Source: Flavobacterium sp. CBA20B-1 (GTDB lineage: Bacteria; Bacteroidota; Bacteroidia; Flavobacteriales; Flavobacteriaceae). From it: a stretch of 64,000 bases of DNA. The DNA lies in NCBI RefSeq assembly GCF_028473145.1, contig NZ_CP092370.1, positions 1,736,001 to 1,800,000 on the forward strand, written 5' to 3'. Positions 25,252 through 34,176 of the stretch are shown here, piece by piece. The position numbers and the translations under genes are program-made. The notes below the pieces were generated by a model. It was not told where the DNA came from, ran no database searches, and worked only from the letters and a program-made list of their open reading frames with translations. The number at the start of each line of letters is the position of its first letter. Position 1 is the first letter of the stretch.

Positions 25252-25589
25252 CTTTTACGGGTAAGGGAACTTGTGTTTCATCGTTAAAAAAAGAAAGTGA
25301 AAAAGGTTGAAACAGTACAAGTTCAAACACAAAAAAAGCAGTAATGGCAAAATTACTGCTGGTATATTTTAAAGCTACACTTCGAAAACTCCATAATACA
25401 TAAAGCTACTCCGGTGAGCCTGCCCTGAGTTTATCGAAGGGTTCAACGGGCTTTACTTCACTTGTTTATTATTTGTTTTGGTGTTCAGTGATTTTCAATT
25501 CATCTCATGCCCTCCGGGCAAGACGAAAGCTTAGTTATTGGCAGTAGTTTTTTTCTATTTTTAATTTTTTAACTGTGTTATTTATAATT

Positions 25590-26096
25590 TTAGTAATTGC
25601 AATTTGAGATTTTGTATTTATAATAAAAAAATACCATCCCTGCTTTATAGGTTAGATTTTGATTGTTATATCCAATTTCTATTGAAATTTGCTCACCTAA
25701 TTGATCTAATTTTTCATTATTACCACAACTCCAATAAAAACCTCTAATTAATTCTTCTACTCCTGCGTCATCATTTTTAATATCATAAGAACCGTTCTCT
25801 GTAAAAACTGTATTCTTAAACTTTTTAGGTAGTAAATCATATCTATTTTTCCAAATAGTAGGTAATTCCGATACTGAATAAGTTTTCAAATCTTGTTTTA
25901 GTATTTCATTTAGGTCTTCTTGTGATGTATTTTTAGTTTCATTTTTAGTTGGTTCAGTTTTTTTCGAACTTTCTAAATTATTCTTTTCCGAGATAGTATT
26001 TATAAAAGGTTCTTGTTTCTTCTTTAGCTCAAGTTCTTTTTCCCTGAGTTCAAGTTCTTTTTCCCTGAGTTCAAGTTCTTTTTCTTCCAATTCCAA
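25590..26096 (-). CDS. Coiled-coil lipoprotein with a 7-residue repeat, start codon unclear
   Basis: The frame shown begins at a TTG (26096), but it continues open upstream to about 26190 and there encodes a lipoprotein signal (YLNIFLIFIVFFSC). No ATG, GTG or TTG lies before that signal, so the start is either a rare codon or mutated. After the lipid anchor there are repeats of REKELEL (a 21-bp DNA repeat near 26035-26085), forming a coiled coil, then a globular C-terminal domain of unknown family with EELIRGFYWSCGNNEKLDQL. It lies in the same cassette as the 26183 gene. Confidence 0.5.
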   Translation of the reverse strand: MELEEKELELREKELELREKELELKKKQEPFINTISEKNNLESSKKTEPTKNETKNTSQEDLNEILKQDLKTYSVSELPTIWKNRYDLLPKKFKNTVFTENGSYDIKNDDAGVEELIRGFYWSCGNNEKLDQLGEQISIEIGYNNQNLTYKAGMVFFYYKYKISNCNY

Positions 26097-26182
26097 TTCT
26101 TTTTGCGTGGATTTATTGTTATCACAAGAAAAGAAAACAATGAAAATTAAGAAAATATTTAAATATTTCTTATTGTTTGTTT

Positions 26183-26605
26183 TTAATCCAAGCTATATAA
26201 GTTATAGACCCATTTCATATCATTGAAATCAACGTATAATTGATTTCGTCCATTTTGACTATTCAGTTTTACCAGACGAACTCTACAAGTCAACCCATCT
26301 TTGTTGACACAATAAAAAGACCAAGTATCATCACCGTCAGAGTCGGTAGTTTTTCCCTCATCTTCAGCGACATCATAAACTTGAGTTTCTTTAGAATATA
26401 TTGTAAACCTGTCCTTGTCAATGTCCATCACAACTAAAATTGAAGTCTCTTCCCATTCTGACCAATCACTCCATTGATAGTCATTTACTTTAGTCATAAA
26501 TGCAACAGAAGTTGTTTTCAATTTGTACACTTGACCATATGTCAAATTTGTCATCAGGATAATTAACCCTAAAAGAAGGATAGATTTCAAATTTCTTGAC
26601 TTCAT
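26183..26605 (-). CDS. Secreted hypothetical protein
   Basis: 140 residues with a signal peptide (SILLLGLIILMTNLTYGQ). The mature part is a short beta-rich domain with WSDWSEWEETSILVVMDIDK, then a DSDGDDTWSFYCVNKDGLTC stretch with two Cys that could form a disulfide. No family was recognised. It is the first gene of the cassette between site h and element 1, and is followed directly by the lipoprotein gene, whose frame starts inside its stop region. Confidence 0.6.
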   Translation of the reverse strand: MKSRNLKSILLLGLIILMTNLTYGQVYKLKTTSVAFMTKVNDYQWSDWSEWEETSILVVMDIDKDRFTIYSKETQVYDVAEDEGKTTDSDGDDTWSFYCVNKDGLTCRVRLVKLNSQNGRNQLYVDFNDMKWVYNLYSLD

Positions 26606-26631
26606 ACTTGTCTTTTTTTATTTTAAATTAC

Positions 26632-26761
26632 TGCCAACGGCTTAAATATGCGTAGTGCGGGATTTCGAGGCACTTTACTATCAAACCGCTATGTTGTTTA
26701 TTAAATGCTTTAATGTTCAAATTTACCAAATCGCCCGCATTACGTATATTTTTTGTTATGC
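26632..26761 (-). repeat. attC-like site h (130 bp)
   Basis: The left box is TGCCAAC (26632-26638) and the right box GTTATGC (26755-26761). The arms TATGCGTAGTGCGGG and CCCGCATTACGTATA are strongly complementary. Its right box GTTATGCGTA pairs with TACGCACAAC at site i with one mismatch. Confidence 0.75.
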
Positions 26762-26768
26762 GTAGTTT

Positions 26769-27947
26769 TCATTCGAACTTATATATTTTAATAGTTCCAT
26801 TTTCGTGATTTGAACGATAATTCCCTATAGCCACAATATTCCCTGTACCATTTAAGATAGTATTTAGCCCTTCCAATGTACTTCCTATCTGTTGCCATTT
26901 ATTGTTTTTGAGTTTATATGTTTTAACATAGCCATTTTTGTGGGTTGAGCTTGTAGATGAAGTAACTGAAATGATATTTCCATCATGGTTTATACTTATT
27001 CTATGACCAAAATAATCGTATTTATTCTCGCCTGTGATTTCCCCACCTATTTGTTCAAATTCAGTATCCATAATTTTGTAAATCATAACTTTTCCCAATG
27101 CTACTTTTTCATCAGTTCTATAGTCAGGAAAGCCTAATAATAGGTATTGTCCATTACCACTCAAAGAAAGATTGACAACATCAAAAATATTTTGTTTCTC
27201 TACTTTCAAAGTTTGTGTTTTTTCAAATGAACCATTTGAGATTTTATGAATTTCAAATATTGCATAATGCTTGTCTTTAATTGATATCGAATAGTTAATT
27301 GCTATTATTTTACCATCATTACTAAAGTTTAAATTTTTACTAATTGAATTAGGAACATTAACTGTAATTGTTTTAGCTAACCTTTCCATGTTGTTACCAT
27401 TTTTATGAAAAACTAATACTTCTTCATAATTGTATTGGCCCTCCATTTGGTTATTGCTTTGTTGTGCTGTGACGACTGCACTTACTGACGAATTAGTTTT
27501 GAAAGACAATCCTAAATGGTCATTGTTTTTTTTACCAATTAGACTGTCCCGATATATCCAGTTATTATCTTGTTTTTCTAAAAAATGTATTACCCCATTT
27601 TGGATGGAATCACCATTCTTCTGACTCTCTGAAATTAGAATGAGATTACCAGTTTCATTTATGCTTAAATGATCCCCAAAAGAACTGTTTTTTGATTTGC
27701 TGACTATTGTGTTTGCGACTTGAATCCATTTACTGTTTTTGAGTTCAAATACTTTTACAAATTTTGGCCTGTCAGAATAAGTTACAGCAATAGTATTTCC
27801 TTGTAAATTTAAATCATAATTTAGCCCAATTCTATTTAAACGTCCGTCACCTAATATATCTTCTCCAATTTGAACCCAATCCTGGCTCAAACAACTATAA
27901 AACGAGAATGAAACCATTAATAATAAACTCAATCTAATTTTTTTCAT
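26769..27947 (-). CDS. Secreted beta-propeller-like lipoprotein (FG-GAP-type repeats)
   Basis: 392 residues with a lipoprotein-type signal (MVSFSFYSC, Cys19). The rest consists of about six repeats with the pattern W.QIG..I.G, FG..ISIN..GN.I.VTS, for example YFGHRISINHDGNIISVTSS, which fits FG-GAP/WD-type beta-propellers that present a binding surface outside the cell. Binding partner unknown. It is the sole cargo of the cassette between sites h and i. Confidence 0.65.
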   Translation of the reverse strand: MKKIRLSLLLMVSFSFYSCLSQDWVQIGEDILGDGRLNRIGLNYDLNLQGNTIAVTYSDRPKFVKVFELKNSKWIQVANTIVSKSKNSSFGDHLSINETGNLILISESQKNGDSIQNGVIHFLEKQDNNWIYRDSLIGKKNNDHLGLSFKTNSSVSAVVTAQQSNNQMEGQYNYEEVLVFHKNGNNMERLAKTITVNVPNSISKNLNFSNDGKIIAINYSISIKDKHYAIFEIHKISNGSFEKTQTLKVEKQNIFDVVNLSLSGNGQYLLLGFPDYRTDEKVALGKVMIYKIMDTEFEQIGGEITGENKYDYFGHRISINHDGNIISVTSSTSSTHKNGYVKTYKLKNNKWQQIGSTLEGLNTILNGTGNIVAIGNYRSNHENGTIKIYKFE

Positions 27948-27961
27948 CTTTTTCTAATTAC

Positions 27962-28146
27962 GCACAACGGTCTGGGCTATACGTAGTGCGGGATTTGAAG
28001 ACTGAAAGTTTCAAATCGGCACGAAGTAGAGCGTAGCCGTTGAATATTTTAAATTTTCAATAAATATACAAAAGGCGAAGCGAATTACAAGACGAAAATT
28101 TCAAATTTCACACTTAATCCCGCATTATGTATAGCCTTTGTTGAAC
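27962..28146 (-). repeat. attC-like site i (185 bp), disrupted at its right box by element 2
   Basis: The left box is GCACAAC (27962-27968) and the right box GTTGAAC (28140-28146). The arms GGGCTATACGTAGTGCGGGA and TCCCGCATTATGTATAGCC are near-perfect complements. It is longer than most sites because of extra central sequence. The right box G at 28140 abuts element 2. Confidence 0.75.
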
Positions 28147-28265
28147 TAAACCTCCGGTAGCTTTCGTTGCGATGATATTCGTATCTTAGTATTTATTAAC
28201 GATTAAATAATTGATACTATGGTAACTAAAAAAAATCTCCGGAGGAATTAAGAGCGAACAAATAT

Positions 28266-29168
28266 TTGAATCGCGCTTGTAGTGAAATTAATGGTTTTTC
28301 TGAACTTCTGCAACGTTTTGAGCGTAATATTTCTATTTTAGGACGAAGTAAACGCACTTTCGAAAATTATTCTCGCCATGTTGCTGCAATGGCCTTACAT
28401 TTTGGCTGTTTACCAACCGAATTAGATCCTGAACAGGTTAAAGATTACCTCTTTGAACTCCAACAACGCTCTAAATCTCCTTCACAATCGTATTTTAAAC
28501 ACACCGTTTACGGACTTCGATTTCTACTAAAGACCGAAAATCTTCCGTATGATTATCTTCATTTACCGGCAATTCCTAAAGAAAAAAAACTTCCTGTTAT
28601 TTTAAGTCGTCATGAGATTTGGAAACTGCTTCAACATGCCGATTTGCTCAAACATCGCATTTTAATTGGTTTGATTTATAGCTGTGGATTGCGCTGTATG
28701 GAAGTGAGAAACATCGAACTCAAACATCTCGATTTCGATAGAAAATTACTACATATTGTTCAAAGTAAAGGGAAGAAAGATCGTTATGTTCCACTTTCTG
28801 ATCATATTATTCGAGGGATTAAAAAGTATATTTCGGTCGAACATCCTACCACCTTTTTATTTACCGGAAACACCAAAGATGCCAAAGGTTTTGATTCGCG
28901 TTATAGTCAGCGTGGGGTTCAATGGGTCATAAAATCGGTTTGTAAAAAGGCCGGAATTTTAAAAGATGTGCACACCCATACATTGCGTCACAGCTACGCT
29001 ACGCATTTGCTCGAAGATGGTGTAAATATTCTGCAAGTTCAGAAATTGATGGGACATGAACGTATTGAAACTACGATGGAATACTTACATGTTTGTCAGC
29101 TCGAAAACCAAAAAGTACACAGTCCAATTGATACCGTTTTTGCGCTATGCAGCCGCAATGGGAAGTAG
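28266..29168 (+). CDS. Tyrosine recombinase of element 2
   Basis: The 300-residue product is identical to the copy 1 recombinase, including the catalytic Arg143, His238, Arg241, His264 and Tyr273, the TTG start and the upstream ATG with its A8 run. At DNA level at least one silent change is visible (GGGTCATAAAA at 28924 against GGGTGATAAAA at 23931). It is probably functional and overlaps the transposase gene by 22 bp. Confidence 0.85.
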   Translation: MNRACSEINGFSELLQRFERNISILGRSKRTFENYSRHVAAMALHFGCLPTELDPEQVKDYLFELQQRSKSPSQSYFKHTVYGLRFLLKTENLPYDYLHLPAIPKEKKLPVILSRHEIWKLLQHADLLKHRILIGLIYSCGLRCMEVRNIELKHLDFDRKLLHIVQSKGKKDRYVPLSDHIIRGIKKYISVEHPTTFLFTGNTKDAKGFDSRYSQRGVQWVIKSVCKKAGILKDVHTHTLRHSYATHLLEDGVNILQVQKLMGHERIETTMEYLHVCQLENQKVHSPIDTVFALCSRNGK

Positions 29169-30244
29169 CCGATGTGCTCAAAAAAGTCGATTTGTCTAAC
29201 CAAAACTTTACGGTTCATCAAGAAAAAACACTTCGAGCATTGACTTTATGCAGAACTGCTGCTTTGGGCGGACATGTAGATGCTTGTGATACTTGCGGAA
29301 ACATCAGCATTAGCTACAACAGTTGCCGAAACAGACATTGTCCGAAATGTCAAGGTCATAAACGTGAAGAATGGATTCAGGCGCGCGAACAAGATTTATT
29401 GCCTTGTTCGTATTATCATGTGGTTTTTACCCTTCCAGATTCGCTTAATGGATTAACGATTCATCAGCCACAATTGATGTATAAAATCTTGTTTGATTCG
29501 GTTTGGGCAACGCTTTCTCAGTTCGGAAAAACTGAAAATATGCATTTAGGAATGATTGGAATTTTGCATACTTGGGGACAAAATCTGAGTTTGCATCCGC
29601 ATATTCATTGCATTATTCCTGGAGGTGGAATTGATGCAAACGGTAAATGGAAACGCAAGATAAAAACCGATAAATACTTGTTTTGTGTAAAAGCATTGAG
29701 TAAGGTTTTTCGAGCAAAATTTGTGGCCTCCATGCGTAAAGAAAGTTTAGGAAATCAAGCGTTGTACAATCAATTATTCGAAAAGAATTGGGTGGTTTAT
29801 GCCAAACGTCCTTTTGGTGGACCAAAACAAGTGATTGAATATTTAGGTAGATACACACACAAAGTAGCTATTAGCAATCATCGGATTAAAAACGTAACCA
29901 ATCACGAAGTTACCATGGCATACAAAGATTATAAAGACGGTAGTAAAACCAAGCAACTCACCTTAAAAAATGAAGAGTTTGTTCGCAGATTTAGTTTGCA
30001 TATTTTACCCAAACGCTTTGTTCGGATTAGGCATTATGGCATTTTAAGTAGTAGTTGGAAACGCGGAAAACTCCAACAATTACAAGAGCATTTAAATGTT
30101 GTAAGACCCGAAATCGAAATCAAAACACAACATAGAAAATGTTTTTGTTGTAAAATTGGAAATCTGGTTACGTTGCATGTTTTTGGGCAAAGAGGGCCGC
30201 CAAAAGTATATCTTATCGAAAATACACTTGCTTCTGTGAATTAA
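29147..30244 (+). CDS. IS91-family (HUH) transposase of element 2
   Basis: 365 residues with the same zinc finger, HPHIH motif and Tyr region as copy 1. It differs in the patch WATLSQFGKTENMHLGM (around 29505-29555) and in having Met instead of Ile in EVTMAYKDYK. The clustering of differences in an otherwise near-identical gene suggests that one copy received this segment from a third, diverged element. Confidence 0.92.
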   Translation: MQPQWEVADVLKKVDLSNQNFTVHQEKTLRALTLCRTAALGGHVDACDTCGNISISYNSCRNRHCPKCQGHKREEWIQAREQDLLPCSYYHVVFTLPDSLNGLTIHQPQLMYKILFDSVWATLSQFGKTENMHLGMIGILHTWGQNLSLHPHIHCIIPGGGIDANGKWKRKIKTDKYLFCVKALSKVFRAKFVASMRKESLGNQALYNQLFEKNWVVYAKRPFGGPKQVIEYLGRYTHKVAISNHRIKNVTNHEVTMAYKDYKDGSKTKQLTLKNEEFVRRFSLHILPKRFVRIRHYGILSSSWKRGKLQQLQEHLNVVRPEIEIKTQHRKCFCCKIGNLVTLHVFGQRGPPKVYLIENTLASVN

Positions 30245-30546
30245 CTTTTACGGGTAAGGGAACTTGTGTTTCATCGTTAAAAAAAGAAAGTGAAAAAGGT
30301 TGAAACAGTACAAGTTCAAACACAAAAAAAGCAGTAATGGCAAAATTACTGCTGGTATATTTTAAAGCTACACTTCGAAAACTCCCTAATACATAAAGCT
30401 ACTCCGGTGAGCCTGCCCTGAGTTTATCGAAGGGTTCAACGGGCTTTACTTCACTTGTTTATTATTTGTTTTGGTGTTCAGTGATTTTCAATTCATCTCA
30501 TGCCCTCCGGGCAAGACGAAAGCTTAGTTATTAGAAGTTTTATTAT

Positions 30547-31752
30547 TTATCGTATCAACTTTATAAAAGCGTCTCCTCTGTCACTAGAACTTCTCATATA
30601 CAGAGATTTTTCTTTTTTTCTCGGTATGTCAAACTCGATTAATCCTGCTTCACAATAATAAAGCAAAGAGTTTTCGTCTTTAAATTCAATGTTTGAAACA
30701 GGAATATTTGTTAGTTGAAATTCCTCTATTTTTTTTCCTGTCTTTAAGTCTAATTTGAAAATCACACCTTTTTCAGTATAGCCCCACAAAAAACCTTTAT
30801 TCTCCGTAATGTATTCAATTTTATCATTATTGAATTCTGTTTTCCAGTTTAATATTCCATTTTCTGTTTTTAGAGAATAAACAGCTGTTTTTTCACTACC
30901 TTTTGTTCCGAAGTATATATTGTCTGTATGACAAAAAATCCGCTCTTTAATATTATGTTGATTTTCAGGTAATTCATATTCCCAAAGAATATCCAAGTTA
31001 TAGGGTTTCATTGCATATAAAGTTCTGCTCTCGTCTGAAATAAAAATATTTTTATTGTCGGTTACGGGCTTTCCATACATGGCTTTTTTAAACCCTCTTT
31101 TGTACAGTGCTTTTCCTGTTTGGGCATCAAAACTATAAAAATAAGGGGCACTTTGTGTGAATACCTTATTGTCAAAAAATAAAACAGGAATGTGATTATA
31201 AGGGTAGTCTAATTTATAATTCCAAATCAATCCACCATCTTTAATGTCAAGTGCATAAATGTTGCTATTGTCGTTTTGAGTAGTTATGTAAAGTTGGTTA
31301 TCAATGATTGTTGGAATTTGATTTTTAATGATAATTCCCTCTTTGATATTACCTAAACGCGTTTTCCAAAATGCTTTGCCTGTTTGGTTATTAAGTGCAT
31401 AAATTTCCCCATTAATGAAAGGAACATAAACAATTCCGTCTTTAAGTGTCAGTTTATTTCCAGACATTGTCCTATCGGGATCGGTTGCTTGTGCCTTCCA
31501 ATTAATTTTTTCTGTACTCAAATTGTAAGAAATTAGTGTTCCATCCAAATCATAAATTAGGATAGAGCTTGTGTCTAAAGGTATTTTTTTTATTTGAGCA
31601 ATAGAATTATTAAAAACCATATCTTCCATAGTCAATATTTGATTATTTGAATATGAATTTTTATCACTTTGAGGTGCAGGATTTGGTGCTTGTGCCAATA
31701 ACTGACACGACACTACCATAAAGAATAGAAAAGTTGAAATTGTTCTTTGCAT
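30547..31752 (-). CDS. Secreted PQQ-binding-like beta-propeller protein
   Basis: The ATG at 31752 was taken as the start, because the extra upstream residues come from the 158-bp repeat. The signal peptide is ISTFLFFMVVSCQLLAQ. The mature protein shows repeats of the PQQ/BamB type (YALNNQTGKAFWKTRLGN, YALDIKDGGLIWNYKL, YSLKTENGILNWKTEF), forming a seven- or eight-bladed propeller. Such proteins bind partners or cofactors outside the cytoplasm; the role here is unknown. It is the sole gene of the cassette between element 2 and site j. Confidence 0.75.
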   Translation of the reverse strand: MQRTISTFLFFMVVSCQLLAQAPNPAPQSDKNSYSNNQILTMEDMVFNNSIAQIKKIPLDTSSILIYDLDGTLISYNLSTEKINWKAQATDPDRTMSGNKLTLKDGIVYVPFINGEIYALNNQTGKAFWKTRLGNIKEGIIIKNQIPTIIDNQLYITTQNDNSNIYALDIKDGGLIWNYKLDYPYNHIPVLFFDNKVFTQSAPYFYSFDAQTGKALYKRGFKKAMYGKPVTDNKNIFISDESRTLYAMKPYNLDILWEYELPENQHNIKERIFCHTDNIYFGTKGSEKTAVYSLKTENGILNWKTEFNNDKIEYITENKGFLWGYTEKGVIFKLDLKTGKKIEEFQLTNIPVSNIEFKDENSLLYYCEAGLIEFDIPRKKEKSLYMRSSSDRGDAFIKLIR

Positions 31753-31774
31753 AATGTGGGTTTTTAAAATTTCT

Positions 31775-32063
31775 GCATAACGGGGCGGCGGCTTTGCGAA
31801 GTTCTTTTTCCGAGCTTGCTCGGGGAAAGGATTTAGCAAAACCGCATGATGTGCGAAGTTCGCGAAGCGACAAGCGCATCGTGCGGTGCAGGCGTCGCCC
31901 CGATGTAGCGAAAGGAGCGTAAGCGGATTTCGCTACATCGGTATCGGCTATGCGTAGTGCGGGATTTCAAGGTACTTACCTTTCAATTTAGCACTTCGTT
32001 TATTTAATGTAATCACCTTCATTTCAGCACTTTCGCCCGCATTACGTATAGCCATTGTTGGGC
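31775..32063 (-). repeat. attC-like site j (289 bp = 131 bp + 158-bp insert)
   Basis: The left box is GCATAAC (31775-31781) and the right box GTTGGGC (32057-32063). The arms GGCTATGCGTAGTGCGGG and CCCGCATTACGTATAGCC are almost fully complementary. The 158-bp repeat sits directly after the left box. The right box GTTGGGCGTT pairs with GACGCCCAAC at site k. Confidence 0.8.
31782..31939. repeat. 158-bp GC-rich hairpin element, copy 1
   Basis: Three copies of identical length lie at 31782, 34184 and 36202, always right after the AAC of a site's left box and in the same orientation. Each contains a 12-bp perfect stem GATGTAGCGAAA / TTTCGCTACATC, the near-palindrome ACCGCATGATGTGC / GCGCATCGTGCGGT and GGGGCG...CGCCCC ends. 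It is far richer in GC than its surroundings and carries no convincing gene. Confidence 0.85.
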
Positions 32064-32068
32064 GTTCG

Positions 32069-34132
32069 TTATTCTTTTTCCGCATATTTTATTGTCAATT
32101 CATCTTCTGAATCAAAAATTGTCAATGCGTGTTTTATCTTCTCAAATTTTCCAATATTGTCAATGTTTCCTTCAATGAAATAAGTATCATTTATTGCAAC
32201 TGCTTGTCTTGGATTTCCTTCTTTTGGATTTTTAGTTAAGGTTATTTTCTCCGCCAAGTCTGTTGTAAAAAATGTCTCTGGCTGTAAGTCAAAAAGTTGT
32301 TTAAATACTTCTACATATAATTTAGCAACTTGATTAACTTCTATTTTTTGGTCGAAGAAGATAGCATACTCCAATTTTTTATGTTTTGGGTCTTCTGCTT
32401 CAAAAATGTTTACTTCATTGTTTTCATCTCTTTCTTCTAATTCGATTTCTGGCATTTGCCAAATTTTCAAAAATCGTTCTGCAAGAAGGTCAAAGCGTCT
32501 TTCTATTTCTGCTTTATCCCATTTGTCTGAAATTGACAAATACTTATTAAGCCACAAGCGACTGTCTTTATATCCTGCATTTTCTAAATCTCTTTTAAAT
32601 ACGAACGGTTTGTTTCCAAGTTTTCCATTGTTACCCGATAATGTCAAATTACCAATTGTGTTCAAATAGGTTTCTTTGATTAAATTGTATTCATCTGCTC
32701 CTAAATCCACTTTCCATTTCGGGTCAGGGTTTTGAGGGAAAATATGTTCTATGGTTATATCTGTATTTCCTTCAATTATTACTGGTTCGTTATTTTCAAA
32801 ATTCTCAAGTCGTTCAAGAAGGTAAGTTCTGTTTTTGGATTTTATGTTGTAAACATCTTTTAGTTTAAGGCTTTCAATAACTTCTTTGTTTTTTGGAAAA
32901 CGTTGTGAGCCTGGTCTTTTTAGTAACCATTTTTGCAAGGACAACAAATAGTCGTTTTTATCCACTTTTTCGTAAAGCGTCATAAATATTTTGTTCAAAG
33001 CGTTTGTTGGCAAACCGACTATAAATCTTCTCCAAGCAAAGGATTGTATGAAATCCAAAACTTTTATAAAAGTTGACTTGTCAATTATGTTTTCTGAATA
33101 GTCTTCATAAACTTTCATTAAAAACGGATAAGCCACATTTATTTCAAGCCTGTTTATATATTCAAGTTGTAATCTTATGTCTTTGTCCGTCTCGTTTTTT
33201 GGATTAAGAAGTTTATTATAAAACTTAACAAGCGATTTTATTGGTGAAAGATTGGTTTCTAATTCTTGTAAGTCAGTTGTTGGAAACTTTGCTTTAAACT
33301 CCAAATAAACTTTGCTTTTGTTAGGGATTTTGTTGTTTACTAAAGTCAAATAATCTCTAATAAAATCAGAAACTTTGCTTGTATTCAAGGTTTCATCTTT
33401 TGCGAGTTTCTCAATGATTTCCCAATAGTTGTTATAAATCTTGTTTTGGTCTCTACGATTGAGCCCCATCAAAATATAGTTTCTAATTAAGTCTGCTTGT
33501 GATAATTCAAGACCTGTTGAGTTTAAACTTTCAAAAATTCTTTGAGGGTCGTCTTTTTCTCTATCAAGCGAAATTTCTACAAACATCAGTTTTGAAAGTC
33601 CTTTCAAGACGAACTCAAAATTTTCTTCAGTTATCCTGCTTTTAAAGTAGTTGAAATTATCTATTACTTTAGAAAAGTCGCTAAATTCTTCGTCTTTGTC
33701 GCTTCTCAAAAGGTATTTTATTGCTTTGTCGTTATTTTCTGTTGGTCGAAGTTTTAACTTTTCTTCTTCGGGTGCAAACTTGTTTGTGAGATATGTTTCT
33801 GAAATTTCGGCTTCAAGTCCTTTGTCTCCAATTTCAATTGCCAAACGATAAAGAGCCAAATAAATTAAAGTCAAAGTAGTCAATCTTTGCTGTCCGTCAA
33901 TTACAGTCAGTTCTTTAATTCGTGAAGAAGTGTAAACATCATCGTGAACGTAAACAACACTACCAATGAAGTGAGCATTCATTTTGCTACTTGTTCCGAC
34001 CTCCAAAATGTCATCTAAAAGTTGTTTGCACTGACTTGTCGACCAATCGTAATTTCTTTGGTAAACTGGAATTACAAATTGTGTCTTATTTGAAGATAAA
34101 AAGTCTTCTACTTTCGTTTCGTTTGCTTTCAT
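32069..34132 (-). CDS. DUF262 and DUF1524 (GmrSD-like) protein
   Basis: 687 residues. The DUF262 domain is at the N-terminus, with VYQRNYDWS near residue 20 and the nucleotide-binding/hydrolysis motif VIDGQQRLTTL near 78. The central region is helical, and the DUF1524 HNH-like nuclease motif TIEHIFPQNPDPKW lies near 465, followed by NTIGNLTLSGNNGKLGN. This is the single-chain layout of GmrSD-type restriction enzymes, which cut modified phage DNA. Substrate specificity is unknown. It is the only gene of the cassette between sites j and k. Confidence 0.85.
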   Translation of the reverse strand: MKANETKVEDFLSSNKTQFVIPVYQRNYDWSTSQCKQLLDDILEVGTSSKMNAHFIGSVVYVHDDVYTSSRIKELTVIDGQQRLTTLTLIYLALYRLAIEIGDKGLEAEISETYLTNKFAPEEEKLKLRPTENNDKAIKYLLRSDKDEEFSDFSKVIDNFNYFKSRITEENFEFVLKGLSKLMFVEISLDREKDDPQRIFESLNSTGLELSQADLIRNYILMGLNRRDQNKIYNNYWEIIEKLAKDETLNTSKVSDFIRDYLTLVNNKIPNKSKVYLEFKAKFPTTDLQELETNLSPIKSLVKFYNKLLNPKNETDKDIRLQLEYINRLEINVAYPFLMKVYEDYSENIIDKSTFIKVLDFIQSFAWRRFIVGLPTNALNKIFMTLYEKVDKNDYLLSLQKWLLKRPGSQRFPKNKEVIESLKLKDVYNIKSKNRTYLLERLENFENNEPVIIEGNTDITIEHIFPQNPDPKWKVDLGADEYNLIKETYLNTIGNLTLSGNNGKLGNKPFVFKRDLENAGYKDSRLWLNKYLSISDKWDKAEIERRFDLLAERFLKIWQMPEIELEERDENNEVNIFEAEDPKHKKLEYAIFFDQKIEVNQVAKLYVEVFKQLFDLQPETFFTTDLAEKITLTKNPKEGNPRQAVAINDTYFIEGNIDNIGKFEKIKHALTIFDSEDELTIKYAEKE

Positions 34133-34176
34133 TTATTCAATTCTGTTCAATGTTTGTTCGGGTTCTCTCTAATGAC

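Larger units (their letters stand above)
23148..25537 (+). mobile_element. Tyrosine recombinase / IS91-type composite element, copy 1 (2.39 kb)
   Basis: The shared sequence with copy 2 runs from 23146 to 25539. The left end reads TTGAACTAAACC and the right end GCTTAGTTA. Inverted AACTAA and AGCTTTCGT motifs lie near both ends (AGCTTTCGT at 23166-23174, ACGAAAGCT at 25523-25531). The element interrupts site g exactly between G and TT of its core. Near its right end GTTCAACGG (25441-25449), followed by arms to GTTA, resembles an attC site, so it may itself behave like a cassette. The ends are fixed to within about 3-5 bp. It is opposite in direction to the array genes. Confidence 0.8.
28141..30530 (+). 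mobile_element. Tyrosine recombinase / IS91-type composite element, copy 2 (2.39 kb)
   Basis: Same length (2,390 bp) and ends as copy 1. Inserted after G of the GTT core in site i, its right end (GCTTAGTTA) joins TTAGAAGTTTT, the start of the next cassette. That start pairs roughly with AATTTCTGCATAAC at site j. Two near-identical copies in the same orientation flank the 25.5-28.1 kb cassettes, so recombination between them could delete or amplify that stretch. Confidence 0.8.

Noticed and set aside
23273..29168. Calling the tyrosine recombinases integron integrases (IntI)
   Set aside because: They are part of the IS91-type element, identical in both copies and opposite in direction to the cassettes; the IntI-specific insert was not recognised. 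A phylogeny would be needed.
23148..30530. Composite transposon formed by the two IS91-type elements
   Set aside because: The cassettes between the copies have intact site structure and orientation like the rest of the array, and each copy is independently placed at a core; no evidence that they move together.
31790..31880. ORF beginning MRLSLRELRTSCGF and similar ones at 34150-34400
   Set aside because: They lie inside the 158-bp hairpin element and its flanks, vary between copies and look like translations of structured noncoding DNA.
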